Counted from the stretch's first letter, positions 1 to 9,470 are shown. The stretch is DNA of 50,968 nt from Clostridiales bacterium (GCA_019410105.1 DXTB01000004.1:1-50968), one strand, 5' to 3'. Program-made: numbers and translations. The notes: generated by a model from the letters alone, not told the origin.

Positions 1-1502
<1,502 letters not shown>

Positions 1503-1637
1503 AGCAAGGTCAAAGAAGGATGCAGGCGCTTGTAAGCAATGAATGTGAGTTTCGCTGTTTGGTTTTCAAGGTACAGAAAAGCGTATCCCCTTCTGGAGAG
1601 AAGGAAGTAAAGAAGAAAGAAGTAGAAAGCTTTCTTT

Positions 1638-1667
1638 GCATACTTTCTTTCTCGAAAGAAAGTATGC
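1638..1667 (+). repeat. Perfect 14-bp inverted repeat abutting tRNA-Lys
   Basis: Arms 1638-1651 and 1654-1667 are exact inverted copies separated by only two bases. The right arm runs into the first two bases of the tRNA-Lys acceptor stem. The 23S-tRNA spacer (1503-1665) holds nothing else recognised apart from purine-rich AAGAAAG runs. The hairpin may guide RNase processing of the 23S-tRNA precursor; this is inference. Confidence 0.7.
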
Positions 1668-1741
1668 GCCTTTAGCTCAGCTGGTAGAGCAACTGACTCT
1701 TAATCAGTGGGTCCCCGGTTCGAATCCGTGAAGGCGCACCA
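1666..1741 (+). tRNA. tRNA-Lys (anticodon CTT)
   Basis: A complete cloverleaf of 76 nt includes an encoded CCA. The acceptor stem is GCGCCTT/AAGGCGC with discriminator A. The anticodon arm actga-ctcttaa-tcagt gives CTT (Lys, codon AAG), and the T-loop GGTTCGAATCC is canonical. It lies inside the rRNA operon between 23S and 5S and is presumably processed from the rRNA precursor. Confidence 0.97.
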
Positions 1742-1744
1742 TCT

Positions 1745-1819
1745 GGCCCGTTGGTCAAGCGGTTAAGACGGCGGCCTCTCACGCCGCAAACATGGGTTCG
1801 ATTCCCGTACGGGTCACCA
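1745..1819 (+). tRNA. tRNA-Glu (anticodon CTC)
   Basis: A complete 75-nt cloverleaf with encoded CCA starts three bases after tRNA-Lys. The acceptor stem is GGCCCGT/ACGGGTC. The anticodon arm gcggc-ctctcac-gccgc gives CTC (Glu, codon GAG). It is the second tRNA between 23S and 5S. A tRNA-Glu with anticodon TTC lies at 27016-27090, so the window encodes both Glu isoacceptors. Confidence 0.96.
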
Positions 1820-1869
1820 GTTTTCTCAAAAGTTTATAGTGATTTTAGTCGCGCAAGCGGTTAAAATAG

Positions 1870-1985
<116 letters not shown>

Positions 1986-2024
1986 AAAAAGGACAAACAG
2001 ATTTCTGTTTGTCCTTTTTCTTTT
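1986..2024 (+). terminator. rRNA operon intrinsic terminator
   Basis: The arms ggacaaacag (1991-2000) and ctgtttgtcc (2005-2014) form a perfect 10-bp stem with a 4-nt loop, extended by A/T pairs and followed by a T-rich tract. It directly follows 5S rRNA. Confidence 0.92.
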
Positions 2025-2037
2025 CCAGAATTACCTA

Positions 2038-2066
2038 TTGTGCCAGAAAGCGACATTTGATATAAT
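2038..2066 (+). promoter_or_regulatory. Predicted sigma-A promoter for the SLH-GH25 gene
   Basis: A perfect TATAAT (2061-2066) is preceded by TG at the extended -10 position and by a poor -35 match TTGTGC (2038-2043) with a 17-nt spacer. It lies between the rRNA terminator and the next start codon, so that gene is probably transcribed separately. Confidence 0.6.
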
Positions 2067-2114
2067 AACTTCGTCTGATTATTGTCAACCCGAAAATGGA
2101 GGTAAAAAAGCAAG

Positions 2115-3461
2115 ATGAATTTAAAAAAGCTTGAACGGCGTGCCGCAGCGCTGGCTTTGGCTGCCGTCGTGGGGATTCAGCCTGTATTGGCCGGGTCTTA
2201 TAAATTAACCATTCCCTCGGGATACACCAGCCCCTTTGTGGATGTTCAGAAAGGAGACTGGTACTACAATTATGTGGCAGCAGTCAACAGCAAAGGCTAT
2301 ATCGATGGATATGGAAATGGCTATTTTGGCGCTAACGATTCTTTGAGTGCGGGCGCTGCGTTGGTCATGGTGCTGAAGGCTGCAGGGAGTGGAAATATTG
2401 CTGCAACGGACAGCCACTGGGCCAGCGGTTATGCGGACTATGCGGTGTCCAAGGGCTACCTCACCCGTGCAGAGATCGGAGATCTGGATGGAGCTATGCC
2501 CCGGATTCTGGTGGCTCAGTTGGCTGCAAAGGCACTGGGATTGTCTCCCTCCCAGGCAAAATCTCCTTTTTCTGACGTCAACGATGGTTATCTGACGGCG
2601 CTGTATGAGATGGGAGTTATTACCGGCAGCACCGAAAACGGAAAAACAGTCTTTTTGCCGGACAAGCCCATTAGCCGCGCGGAGATCAGCGTCATTATCT
2701 GGCAGATTGACCGGGTACATACCTACGGCAAACAGATCCTGTTCCAGAACACCTATTATGATATTTTAGACGGAGTGCCGGTCAATTCTTATAGTTCCAG
2801 CTATTTCTCCAAGGATTCCAACGGATATATGACCTATAACGAGCCGGGGGTAGAGACGGCTCTGGGTATTGATGTATCCGTCTATCAGGGGGAGATCGAC
2901 TGGCAGAAGGTGGCCGATGCGGGTATCGATTTCGCTATCATTCGTGTGGGATATCGAGGCTACGGCAGCGAGGGTAAGATGATGCCCGATAAGTATTTTA
3001 CCCAGAACATCGAAGGCGCCCTGGCTGCGGGGCTGGATGTTGGCGTCTACTACTTCTCCCAGGCTATTACCGTGGAGGAGGCTCAGGAGGAGGCCGCCTA
3101 CGTCATTGAGCAGGTGAAGGACTATGATCTCACCTATCCGGTGGTCTTTGACTGGGAGCGGCAGAACTATGCCGGCTCCCGCACCCAGAAGGTGCCCAGC
3201 GTGAGTACCATGTGCAAGATGGCCAATGCCTTCTGTGCAGATATTACGGCGGCGGGCTATGAGGCCATGGTCTACTTTAACCCCTCTGAGGGATACAGCC
3301 AATATGATCTGAGCAAGCTGATGGACTATCCCTTCTGGCTGGCCCAGTACAACAACCTGCCCACCTTCTACTATGATTTTGATATGTGGCAGTACACTTC
3401 CAGCGGCCGCGTATCCGGTATCTCCGGAAATGTGGATATGAACATTCGATTCTTCCGATAA
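2115..3461 (+). CDS. Secreted SLH-domain GH25 muramidase (lysozyme-like)
   Basis: This 448-residue protein probably cleaves the beta-1,4 bond between N-acetylmuramic acid and N-acetylglucosamine in peptidoglycan at the cell surface. Residues 1-27 are a Sec signal peptide (KKLERR, hydrophobic core, cleavage near VLA-GS). Three S-layer-homology-like repeats follow at about 39-90, 98-145 and 150-197 (FVDV..DWYYNYV; HWASGYADYAVSKGYL; FSDVNDGYLTALYEMGVI), which normally anchor proteins to pyruvylated wall polymer. The GH25 barrel spans about 248-447, with D253 in DVSVYQG and D346/E348 in the DWE motif as expected catalytic acids. The ATG at 2115 has AATGGAGGT upstream. Monocistronic between terminators. 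Family assignment is firm; remodelling versus attack on other cells is not determinable. Confidence 0.9.
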   Translation: MNLKKLERRAAALALAAVVGIQPVLAGSYKLTIPSGYTSPFVDVQKGDWYYNYVAAVNSKGYIDGYGNGYFGANDSLSAGAALVMVLKAAGSGNIAATDSHWASGYADYAVSKGYLTRAEIGDLDGAMPRILVAQLAAKALGLSPSQAKSPFSDVNDGYLTALYEMGVITGSTENGKTVFLPDKPISRAEISVIIWQIDRVHTYGKQILFQNTYYDILDGVPVNSYSSSYFSKDSNGYMTYNEPGVETALGIDVSVYQGEIDWQKVADAGIDFAIIRVGYRGYGSEGKMMPDKYFTQNIEGALAAGLDVGVYYFSQAITVEEAQEEAAYVIEQVKDYDLTYPVVFDWERQNYAGSRTQKVPSVSTMCKMANAFCADITAAGYEAMVYFNPSEGYSQYDLSKLMDYPFWLAQYNNLPTFYYDFDMWQYTSSGRVSGISGNVDMNIRFFR

Positions 3462-3467
3462 AACAAT

Positions 3468-3510
3468 ACAGGGCGTCATAACCAAAACGGTTATGACGCC
3501 CTGTTGTTTA
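3468..3510. terminator. Terminator shared by convergent genes
   Basis: A perfect 16-bp stem (arms 3468-3483 and 3489-3504) with a 5-nt loop sits between the convergent SLH-GH25 gene and the minus-strand amidohydrolase, whose stop codon is at 3508-3510. The T-rich tail is good on the plus strand (tgtttattttt) and weaker on the minus strand, so it is probably bidirectional. Confidence 0.88.
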
Positions 3511-4365
3511 TTTTTCTGGGAAGTTCAAGAGCTTCTGGGCGTTTCCACCCAGAATACCGGCCTTCTCCTCCTCTGTGAGGGGCAGGGAACGGATGCGTTC
3601 CACGCCCTGAGACTGATCGCCCCAGGGGCTGTCGGTGCCGAAGAGGAAGCGGTGGGGACCGAAGGTGCGTACCATGCGCAGGAACTGCTCCTGGCTGAGC
3701 ATGGGCAGATCTTCCGGCTTGTAGTAGCCGTCATCCAGGGCATAGAGGGTGCCCAGGGAGTAGGAGGTATCCAGATACACAGGGGCATCGGCCAGCAGCT
3801 GCTCCGCCTCGTTCCAGTTGCGCCAACCGCCCATGTGGGCCAGGATCAACGTGAGGGGGCCGACCTCCTTCACCGCATGCTGCACCATGGCAGGGGTGAC
3901 CCGCACCCGGCCGGGGAAGCCTACATCCAGGCCGGAGTGGGTGAGGACGATGAGGCCCAGCTCAGCCGCCCGATCCAGAATGCGCAGGGTGCGGATGTCG
4001 TCAAAGTTTACATCCTGATAGACCGGGTGAAGCTTGATGCCCTTCAAGCCCAGGTCTTTCACTCGGGCCAGCTCGGCGCGGTAGTCGTCATAATCGGGAT
4101 GAATGCAGCCGAAGGAGAAAATCCCGGTCTGCTCAAACTGCTCGTTGATGCGGGCGGAGCTGTCATTGATGTGCACTACCTGCTTGGGGCTGGTGGCCAC
4201 AGGCAGCACAACGGAGTAGTTTACCCCGGCCTTGGCCATGGAGGCCATCAAGCCGCCATTGGTGCCGTCCACATAGGACTTTGTGTGGGACATCAGTTCC
4301 AGCTTAGGAATGGTAGTGGCGGCCAGCTTATCCGGGAAGGTATGGGTGTGGATATCAATAATCAT
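3508..4365 (-). CDS. Amidohydrolase-2 family metal-dependent hydrolase
   Basis: This 285-residue TIM-barrel protein belongs to the amidohydrolase superfamily branch (COG2159-like) that includes ACMSD-type decarboxylases and hydrolases. Metal-ligand motifs occur in the expected order: DIHTHTF at the N-terminus (residues 4-10), KLHP in the middle, a TH pair (LTHSG), AHMGG, and near the C-terminus GTDSPWG with the conserved catalytic Asp. It is cytoplasmic with no signal peptide. The ATG at 4365 has only a weak upstream AAAGAG. The Na+/solute symporter gene lies upstream on the same strand, 167 bp away across a hairpin, so the substrate may be something that symporter imports. The specific substrate cannot be read from sequence. 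Confidence 0.85.
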   Translation of the reverse strand: MIIDIHTHTFPDKLAATTIPKLELMSHTKSYVDGTNGGLMASMAKAGVNYSVVLPVATSPKQVVHINDSSARINEQFEQTGIFSFGCIHPDYDDYRAELARVKDLGLKGIKLHPVYQDVNFDDIRTLRILDRAAELGLIVLTHSGLDVGFPGRVRVTPAMVQHAVKEVGPLTLILAHMGGWRNWNEAEQLLADAPVYLDTSYSLGTLYALDDGYYKPEDLPMLSQEQFLRMVRTFGPHRFLFGTDSPWGDQSQGVERIRSLPLTEEEKAGILGGNAQKLLNFPEK

Positions 4366-4423
4366 AATATCAACTCTTTCTTTGCGGGAAAGTCCCGTAT
4401 AGTTTCCAGTCAGCGGCGAACAT

Positions 4424-4463
4424 CAGGCCGTGTGATATCCTCCATAGGATACCACACGGCCTG
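4424..4463. repeat. 17-bp inverted repeat between symporter and amidohydrolase
   Basis: Arms 4424-4440 and 4447-4463 pair with a single mismatch around a 6-nt loop. No T-tract follows on either strand, so it is not a normal intrinsic terminator. It may be an mRNA-stabilising or processing hairpin, or a leader of the minus-strand amidohydrolase. Confidence 0.6.
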
Positions 4464-4532
4464 TGCTTTGAACATGGTGTTTCTTGCTCAAGAAATGGAG
4501 TTTTTGGCCCAAATATTAAGACAAATTGGGGA

Positions 4533-6077
4533 TTAGTCCCGTTCACCCAGGGCCTGGCGCTGGCGGACCAACACCTTGCGGTCGTAGCAGGAGAAGGCCT
4601 CGTCCACCAGAGTTTGGTCCGGCTTGGGGGTAAGCAGGGAGACCACCGGGACAAGGATCAGCCCGGCCAGCATACAGAAGGCGCCTGCGTTGATGGGGGA
4701 CTGGAGAATGGCGGGAAAGCGGCTGCCTACAAAAATATTGGCCAGCATAAAGACCGTGGAGAAGAGGAAGCAGACCCAACAGGCGCCCCGGGTGGCCTTT
4801 TTCCAGTAGAGGCTATATAGGAAGGGGGCCAGGAAGGCGCCGGCCAGAGCGCCCCAGCTCACTCCCATGAGCTGAGCGATAAAGGTGACGCTGGAGCGGT
4901 ACTGGATGATAGCCAGCACCACAGAGATGGCGATAAACAGCACGATCAGGCCCCGCATGACCAGCACCTGGCTTTTCTCATCGTTCTCCCGGATGACTCG
5001 GCCTTTCAGAACGTCCAGGGTCAGCGTGGAGCTGGAGGCCAGCACCAGGGAGGAGAGGGTAGACATGGAGGCGGAGAGCACCAGAATGACCACCACCGCA
5101 ATGAGAAGATCGGACAGGCCGGAGAGCATGGTGGGGATGATAGAGTCGTAGCCGTTGGCGGCTACATCCACCTGGTCGGAGAAGAGACGGCCAAAACCGC
5201 CCAGGAAGTAGCAGCCCCCCGCCACGATGGCAGCAAACACGGTGGAGATGACGGTGCCGGTGTCGATGGCCTTCTCATCCTTGATGGCATAGAATTTCTG
5301 TACCATCTGGGGCAGACCCCAGGTGCCCAGGGAGGTGAGCAGCACCACGCCCAGCAGGTTCAGGGGGTCGGGGCCAAAGAAGGAGGCAAATACGCCGGGA
5401 GTGTCAGAGACAGAGGCATCGCTGACCTGGGCCAGACCATCCAGAGCCGCCATAAAACCGCCCTGACTGTTCAGAACCGCGGCAATGACGGCGCAGATGC
5501 CGAAGATCATAATGATGCCCTGGATAAAGTCGTTGATGGCGGTGGCCATGTAGCCACCGGCAATCACATAGACTCCGGTGAGAATGGCCATAACCACCAC
5601 GCAAACGGCATAGTCGATGTCAAAGGCCATGCCGAACAGGCGGCTTAGACCATTATACAGGCTGGCGGTGTAGGGAATGAGGAAAATGAAGATGATCACC
5701 GAGGCGGCTACCTTCAGCTTCTGGGAGCCAAAACGCTTTCCAAAGAATTCCGGCATGGTGGCGCTGTCCAGATGCTGGGTCATGATGCGGGTGCGGCGTC
5801 CCAAGACCACCCAGGCCAGCAGAGAGCCCAGCAGGGCGTTGCCGATGCCAGCCCAGGTGGCAGCGATGCCGTACTTCCAGCCAAACTGTCCCGCATAGCC
5901 TACAAAGACCACCGCGGAGAAGTAGCTGGTGCCGTAGGCGAAGGCGGTGAGCCAGGGGCCCACAGAGCGTCCCCCCAGTACAAAGCCGTTGACATTGGTG
6001 GCGTGGCGGCGGCAGTAGAGGCCGATGCCCACCATGACGGAGAAGAAAACCAGAAGAAGTCCTACTTTGATTGCCAT
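4533..6077 (-). CDS. Sodium:solute symporter (SSS family)
   Basis: This 514-residue polytopic membrane protein couples Na+ entry to uptake of an organic solute. It has the SSS layout: a first helix at about residues 3-20, then GRSVGPWLTAFAYGTSYFSA (the TM2 discontinuous-helix region used for Na+ and substrate), and a long run of hydrophobic segments to about residue 480 with a short charged tail (RQRQALGERD). About 13 TM segments fit the PutP/SglT fold. The ATG at 6077 has GAGAGG upstream. The promoter upstream is overlapped by a perfect palindrome, suggesting substrate-dependent repression. The substrate is unknown; the downstream amidohydrolase gene is the only clue. Confidence 0.88.
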   Translation of the reverse strand: MAIKVGLLLVFFSVMVGIGLYCRRHATNVNGFVLGGRSVGPWLTAFAYGTSYFSAVVFVGYAGQFGWKYGIAATWAGIGNALLGSLLAWVVLGRRTRIMTQHLDSATMPEFFGKRFGSQKLKVAASVIIFIFLIPYTASLYNGLSRLFGMAFDIDYAVCVVVMAILTGVYVIAGGYMATAINDFIQGIIMIFGICAVIAAVLNSQGGFMAALDGLAQVSDASVSDTPGVFASFFGPDPLNLLGVVLLTSLGTWGLPQMVQKFYAIKDEKAIDTGTVISTVFAAIVAGGCYFLGGFGRLFSDQVDVAANGYDSIIPTMLSGLSDLLIAVVVILVLSASMSTLSSLVLASSSTLTLDVLKGRVIRENDEKSQVLVMRGLIVLFIAISVVLAIIQYRSSVTFIAQLMGVSWGALAGAFLAPFLYSLYWKKATRGACWVCFLFSTVFMLANIFVGSRFPAILQSPINAGAFCMLAGLILVPVVSLLTPKPDQTLVDEAFSCYDRKVLVRQRQALGERD

Positions 6078-6119
6078 CGTTTCACCCTCTCGCAGGAAAA
6101 AATATTCCGGACGTTTTAT

Positions 6120-6156
6120 TGCGTTAAACTGTAACGCATAAAAGCGATAAAGTCAA
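6120..6156 (-). promoter_or_regulatory. Symporter promoter with overlapping palindromic operator
   Basis: Read on the minus strand, TTGACT (6156-6151) and TACAGT (6133-6128) are 17 nt apart, a plausible sigma-A promoter pointing at the symporter. A perfect 7-bp inverted repeat TGCGTTA-N5-TAACGCA (6120-6138) covers the -10 box, the typical place for a repressor operator. A further TAACGC half-site occurs at 6226-6231. The rest of 6078-6347 is AT-rich and must also hold the ptb promoter, which was not confidently located. Confidence 0.6.
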
Positions 6157-6347
6157 GAAAAAATTATAGAGCACAAAATCGAAGACAATGACATGGGGAG
6201 AAAAAGAAGCCTGAATTTGTTGCTTTAACGCGGAAAATCAAAGTTTCTCTATACTTTTTTCTGAAAAACTGATAAAATAAAGCCAAGAAAAATGTTGTCC
6301 CCCAGGGACAGAAGGCGGAGGGTTCCGCCGGTTGGGAGGAATTGGAT

Positions 6348-7250
6348 ATGGAGATCTCCGGATTTCAACAGCTGAAGCAGGATTTAAAGCATATTCCGCC
6401 AAAGACCGCCGTGGTGGCCGCGGCTCACGAGGAACATACCCTCCAGGCAGTGCGCCAGGCCCAGGAGGACGGGCTCATCCGTCCGGTGCTGGTGGGCGAT
6501 GCCGCAGAGATCCAGCGGCTGACTCAGGCCATGGGCTGGCAGGTGCCTGAGGAGGATGTGGTGGACGAGAAGGACGAGGCGGGGTGTGCCCGCCGGGCGG
6601 TGGAGCTGATCCGCCAGGGGCGGGGCAGTCTGCTCATCAAGGGAATGCTCCAGACCGGAACCCTGCTCAAAGAGGTGGTGCGCCATGGCACCGGCATCCG
6701 GGAGAGCGCAGTGCTCTCCCACGTGGCTATTTTGGACGTGCCTGCCTACCACAAGCTAATGTTTATCACCGACGGCGGTATGGTGGTGGCTCCCGACCTG
6801 GAGCAGAAGCGGGCCATTCTGCATAACGCCCTGGGGCTGTGCCGCTTTTTGGGGTATGATCAGCCTAAGGCGGCGGTGCTGTGCGCGGTGGAGACGGTAA
6901 ACCCCAAGATGCAGGAGACGGTGGATGCCGCCGCCCTCAAAGAGGAGGGAGCGCGGGGCGACTTTGGCGACTGCCTGGTGGAGGGCCCCATCTCTCTGGA
7001 CCTGGCTACCGACCGGGAGGCGGCGGCCATCAAGGGCTACCACAGTCCCGTGGCCGGAGACGCGGACATCTTCCTGGTGCCCAATATTACCGCAGGCAAC
7101 CTGCTGGGCAAGTCTCTGTACGGCCTGGCGGGAGGAGACATGGCGGGGCTGGTGCTGGGGGCGTCGGTGCCTATCACCATCAACTCCCGGGGCGCTACCC
7201 CCGCAGAGAAGTACGATTCTATCCTCATCGCCGCCGCCATGGCGCGATGA
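6348..7250 (+). CDS. ptb: Phosphate butyryltransferase
   Basis: It converts butyryl-CoA plus phosphate to butyryl phosphate and CoA, the first half of the butyrate-kinase route. The roughly 300-residue protein matches the phosphate acetyl/butyryltransferase fold along its length (KTAVVAAAHEEHTLQAV near the N-terminus, LIKGMLQTG in the middle, DGGMVVAPDLEQK, and a C-terminal VPNITAGNLLGKSLYGLAGG). Pairing with buk 28 bp downstream favours butyryl over acetyl as the substrate. Start choice: the frame also opens at TTG 6342, but GGGAGGA (6334-6340) abuts that TTG and is 7 nt from the ATG at 6348, which is therefore preferred. A paralogous phosphotransacetylase activity is possible. Confidence 0.9.
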   Translation: MEISGFQQLKQDLKHIPPKTAVVAAAHEEHTLQAVRQAQEDGLIRPVLVGDAAEIQRLTQAMGWQVPEEDVVDEKDEAGCARRAVELIRQGRGSLLIKGMLQTGTLLKEVVRHGTGIRESAVLSHVAILDVPAYHKLMFITDGGMVVAPDLEQKRAILHNALGLCRFLGYDQPKAAVLCAVETVNPKMQETVDAAALKEEGARGDFGDCLVEGPISLDLATDREAAAIKGYHSPVAGDADIFLVPNITAGNLLGKSLYGLAGGDMAGLVLGASVPITINSRGATPAEKYDSILIAAAMAR

Positions 7251-7278
7251 GCGGCACAAGTGACAGGAGGCGACGGAC

Positions 7279-8355
7279 ATGGCCTATCGTTTGTTAGTAC
7301 TCAACCCAGGCTCTACCAGCACCAAGGCGGCCATCTATGAGGATGAGCATCAGCTGGCGGTGAAGAATATGGTGCACACCAATCAGGACCTGGCCCCCTA
7401 TCCCACGCTGTATGACCAGCTGGACTACCGGGTAGCTCTGGTGCGGCTGTGGCTGGCCCAGGAGGGCTTTGACCTGTCCACCCTGTCGGCGGTAGTGGGC
7501 CGGGGCGGCATCATTCCCCACATTGTGGCGGGCGGCTATCAGGTAGACGACGCGCTGGAGGACTGCCTGCGCCACCACACCGCCTTTGACCACGCCTCCA
7601 ATTTGGGAGGATTGATGGCACGCGCCTTTGCCCAGCCTCTGGGCATCCCCGCTTATATCTACGATGCCGTGACCAGCGACGAGCTGCTGCCCGAGGCCCG
7701 GGTCACCGGCTTCAAAGAGGTTACCCGTACCAGCTTCTGCCACGTGCTCAACGCCCGGGCTACCTCCCACAAGTACGCGGAGACTCTGGGGCGCAAGTAC
7801 GAGGACATGAACCTGGTGGTGGCCCATCTGGGTGGAGGCATCTCCATCTCCGCCCACAGCCATGGCCGGATCATTGACTCGGTGTCCGACGACGCCGGGC
7901 CCTTCTCACCCGACCGGTCGGGCAGCCTCAATATGCTCTACGTGGTGGACCTGTGTTACTCCGGCAAGTATACCAAGCCGGAAATGCTGAAAAAGCTGCG
8001 GGGCGAGGGAGGCATGTCTGCTCTGCTGGGCACCCACGACTGCCAGGAGATCGAGCGGCGCATCCAGAACGGGGACGAGTGGGCCTCGCTGGTGTATAAG
8101 GCCCAGGCACTGCAAATTTCCAAAGGCGTGGGCATTATGCTGGGCTGCTTTACCGAGCTCATCGATGCTGTTATCCTCACCGGCGGCCTGGCCAACTCCA
8201 AGATGCTCACCGGCATGGTGATCGATTACCTCCACAACCTGGTGAAGGTGGTGGTCATCCCGGGAGAAAACGAGATGGAAGCGCTGGCGCTGGGCGCCCT
8301 GCGTATTTTGCGGGGTGAGGAGCGGGTCCACGTATTCCACAGTCCGGAAGCATAA
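7279..8355 (+). CDS. buk: Butyrate kinase
   Basis: It transfers phosphate from butyryl phosphate to ADP, giving butyrate and ATP. At 358 residues it has the usual family length. The acetokinase-fold signatures are visible: NPGSTSTK at residues 9-16 (nucleotide/substrate loop), GRGG near residue 75, FDHASNLGG in the middle, HLGGGISISAH (about 185) and DAVILTGGLANS near the C-terminus. The ATG at 7279 has AGGAGG upstream. It forms a two-gene operon with ptb and is closed by a strong terminator. The pair gives ATP from butyryl-CoA, which the hydroxyglutarate operon at the other end of the window can ultimately supply. Branched-chain fatty acid kinase activity is an alternative. Confidence 0.93.
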   Translation: MAYRLLVLNPGSTSTKAAIYEDEHQLAVKNMVHTNQDLAPYPTLYDQLDYRVALVRLWLAQEGFDLSTLSAVVGRGGIIPHIVAGGYQVDDALEDCLRHHTAFDHASNLGGLMARAFAQPLGIPAYIYDAVTSDELLPEARVTGFKEVTRTSFCHVLNARATSHKYAETLGRKYEDMNLVVAHLGGGISISAHSHGRIIDSVSDDAGPFSPDRSGSLNMLYVVDLCYSGKYTKPEMLKKLRGEGGMSALLGTHDCQEIERRIQNGDEWASLVYKAQALQISKGVGIMLGCFTELIDAVILTGGLANSKMLTGMVIDYLHNLVKVVVIPGENEMEALALGALRILRGEERVHVFHSPEA

Positions 8356-8385
8356 AAAAAGGACCGCCTCGGCGGTCCTTTTTCC
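8356..8385 (+). terminator. ptb-buk terminator
   Basis: GGACCGCC and GGCGGTCC arms (8361-8368, 8371-8378) are flanked by an A-run and a T-run. The A-run would serve as a T-tail on the minus strand, so the convergent enzyme-I-like gene may also end here. Confidence 0.9.
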
Positions 8386-8408
8386 ATATAAAATTTGAAT
8401 CACAGGAC

Positions 8409-9182
8409 TCAATCCACAGCCGCGGCCATGGCCTGGTCTTCCTGGCGCTGAAGATGGCGGGGAATATGCAGCCCCAGCTGGCGGAATACCTCGGGCTCCG
8501 GGTCCACGTACAGACACTGGCTGAAGCCGTCCAGGATGGCGGGATGTCCGTCCCAGGAGGGGGAAATATCCACCTGGGCCAGGCCGGGGATCTTCATGGC
8601 CCGGAGCAGCATGGCGGTGTGGCTGTCTACACTGCCGTGCCAGGTGATCAGTCCCAGCAGCTTGCGCCGGTCCAGGGCCAATACCTCGCTGGGCAACAGC
8701 TCGTCGGAGACCAGAATGGCGGGACGGTCCCCAAGAGGGTCCGGGGGCTGAATATCCAGCAGGCAGCGGATGAGGTGGTTGGAGATATCCCGAATATCGG
8801 CGCCTCGGGCCTGCATGTAGGGGCTGTCCATATCGGCAAAGGCGGTGGCAAAGCTGTTGCCTGCGGTTTGTACCGCATATTCCGCCGTAGTATGTTGCTT
8901 GGAAAGGATGGACAGGATGCTTTCTACAAAGGAGGTGTCCTCCAAAAGCATGGCGTGGATAGAAAAAATAGAGGCGGCCTGGATTCCCACATCCCGGGCT
9001 GCCTGGTCGTAGAGCCGAGACAGCGTGACGATGGAGCGCTGCTGGGCGAGATGGAAACGGTGAATCTCTTCCTCCTGGGAGAGCTGAGACACAGCGACAA
9101 CTGGGAAGGAATGGCGGTGATAAAAGTGCAGGGGTCCGGCGGCAATTTGATTTTGAATCGATCTTCCGACAATGATTTGCAT
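8409..9182 (-). CDS. Stand-alone PTS enzyme I N-terminal domain (EIN-like)
   Basis: This 257-residue protein resembles only the N-terminal phosphohistidine half of PTS enzyme I (full enzyme about 570 residues). It reads through an EIN-like helical region (about 35-140, HPr-binding region in true enzyme I) and then ILVSDELLPSEVLAL and ITWHGSVDSHTAMLLRAM; H188 falls where enzyme I carries its phosphorylated His (GGxTSHxAIxAR). The usual GG before SH is replaced by HGSVD. It stops at the EIN boundary, and only 53 bp separate it from buk, so no C-terminal PEP-binding barrel was left behind by a frameshift. Start chosen at ATG 9182, with AAAGGGGG upstream, rather than the longer open frame. Function is unknown; it could be phosphorylated in trans or act as a binding domain. 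Confidence 0.75.
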   Translation of the reverse strand: MQIIVGRSIQNQIAAGPLHFYHRHSFPVVAVSQLSQEEEIHRFHLAQQRSIVTLSRLYDQAARDVGIQAASIFSIHAMLLEDTSFVESILSILSKQHTTAEYAVQTAGNSFATAFADMDSPYMQARGADIRDISNHLIRCLLDIQPPDPLGDRPAILVSDELLPSEVLALDRRKLLGLITWHGSVDSHTAMLLRAMKIPGLAQVDISPSWDGHPAILDGFSQCLYVDPEPEVFRQLGLHIPRHLQRQEDQAMAAAVD

Positions 9183-9291
9183 GGAGATGCCCCCTTTCCA
9201 GGAAGGTTGGAGTCGACGTGCTTCTGCGGCAGCGATGCTGCGGCAGCTTGGAACAGGCGGCCGGAAAAATCTGCGTGTTTGTTGTATATTG

Positions 9292-9320
9292 ATTATAATG
9301 ACAAATGAAAAGTTTGTAAA
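9292..9320 (-). promoter_or_regulatory. Promoter of the EIN-like gene
   Basis: On the minus strand TTTACA (9320-9315), a 17-nt spacer and a perfect TATAAT (9297-9292) lead into the EIN-like gene, leaving about 100 nt of leader. Confidence 0.78.
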
Positions 9321-9441
9321 TTGGTAAAATAGCACAAGGAGAGATGTAAAAATTTTGAAACTGCAAGTTTGTGTGTGGAAATCAGAGGAAATAAAGTGAA
9401 ACGACAGGAAATCGCAGAGATGCGGGCGAAAAAATCAACGC

Positions 9442-9470
9442 TTTACAGTGCTAAACAGGCGTGCTATAAT
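9442..9470 (+). promoter_or_regulatory. Promoter of the aminotransferase gene
   Basis: TTTACA (9442-9447), a 17-nt spacer and TATAAT (9465-9470) with an extended -10 TG just upstream. This diverges from the EIN-like promoter in the 9183-9553 intergenic region, where nothing else was recognised. Confidence 0.82.

Noticed and set aside
8356..8408. Remnant of an enzyme I C-terminal domain downstream of the EIN-like gene
   Set aside because: The gap to buk is only 53 bp and contains a terminator, so there is no room for a frameshifted continuation.
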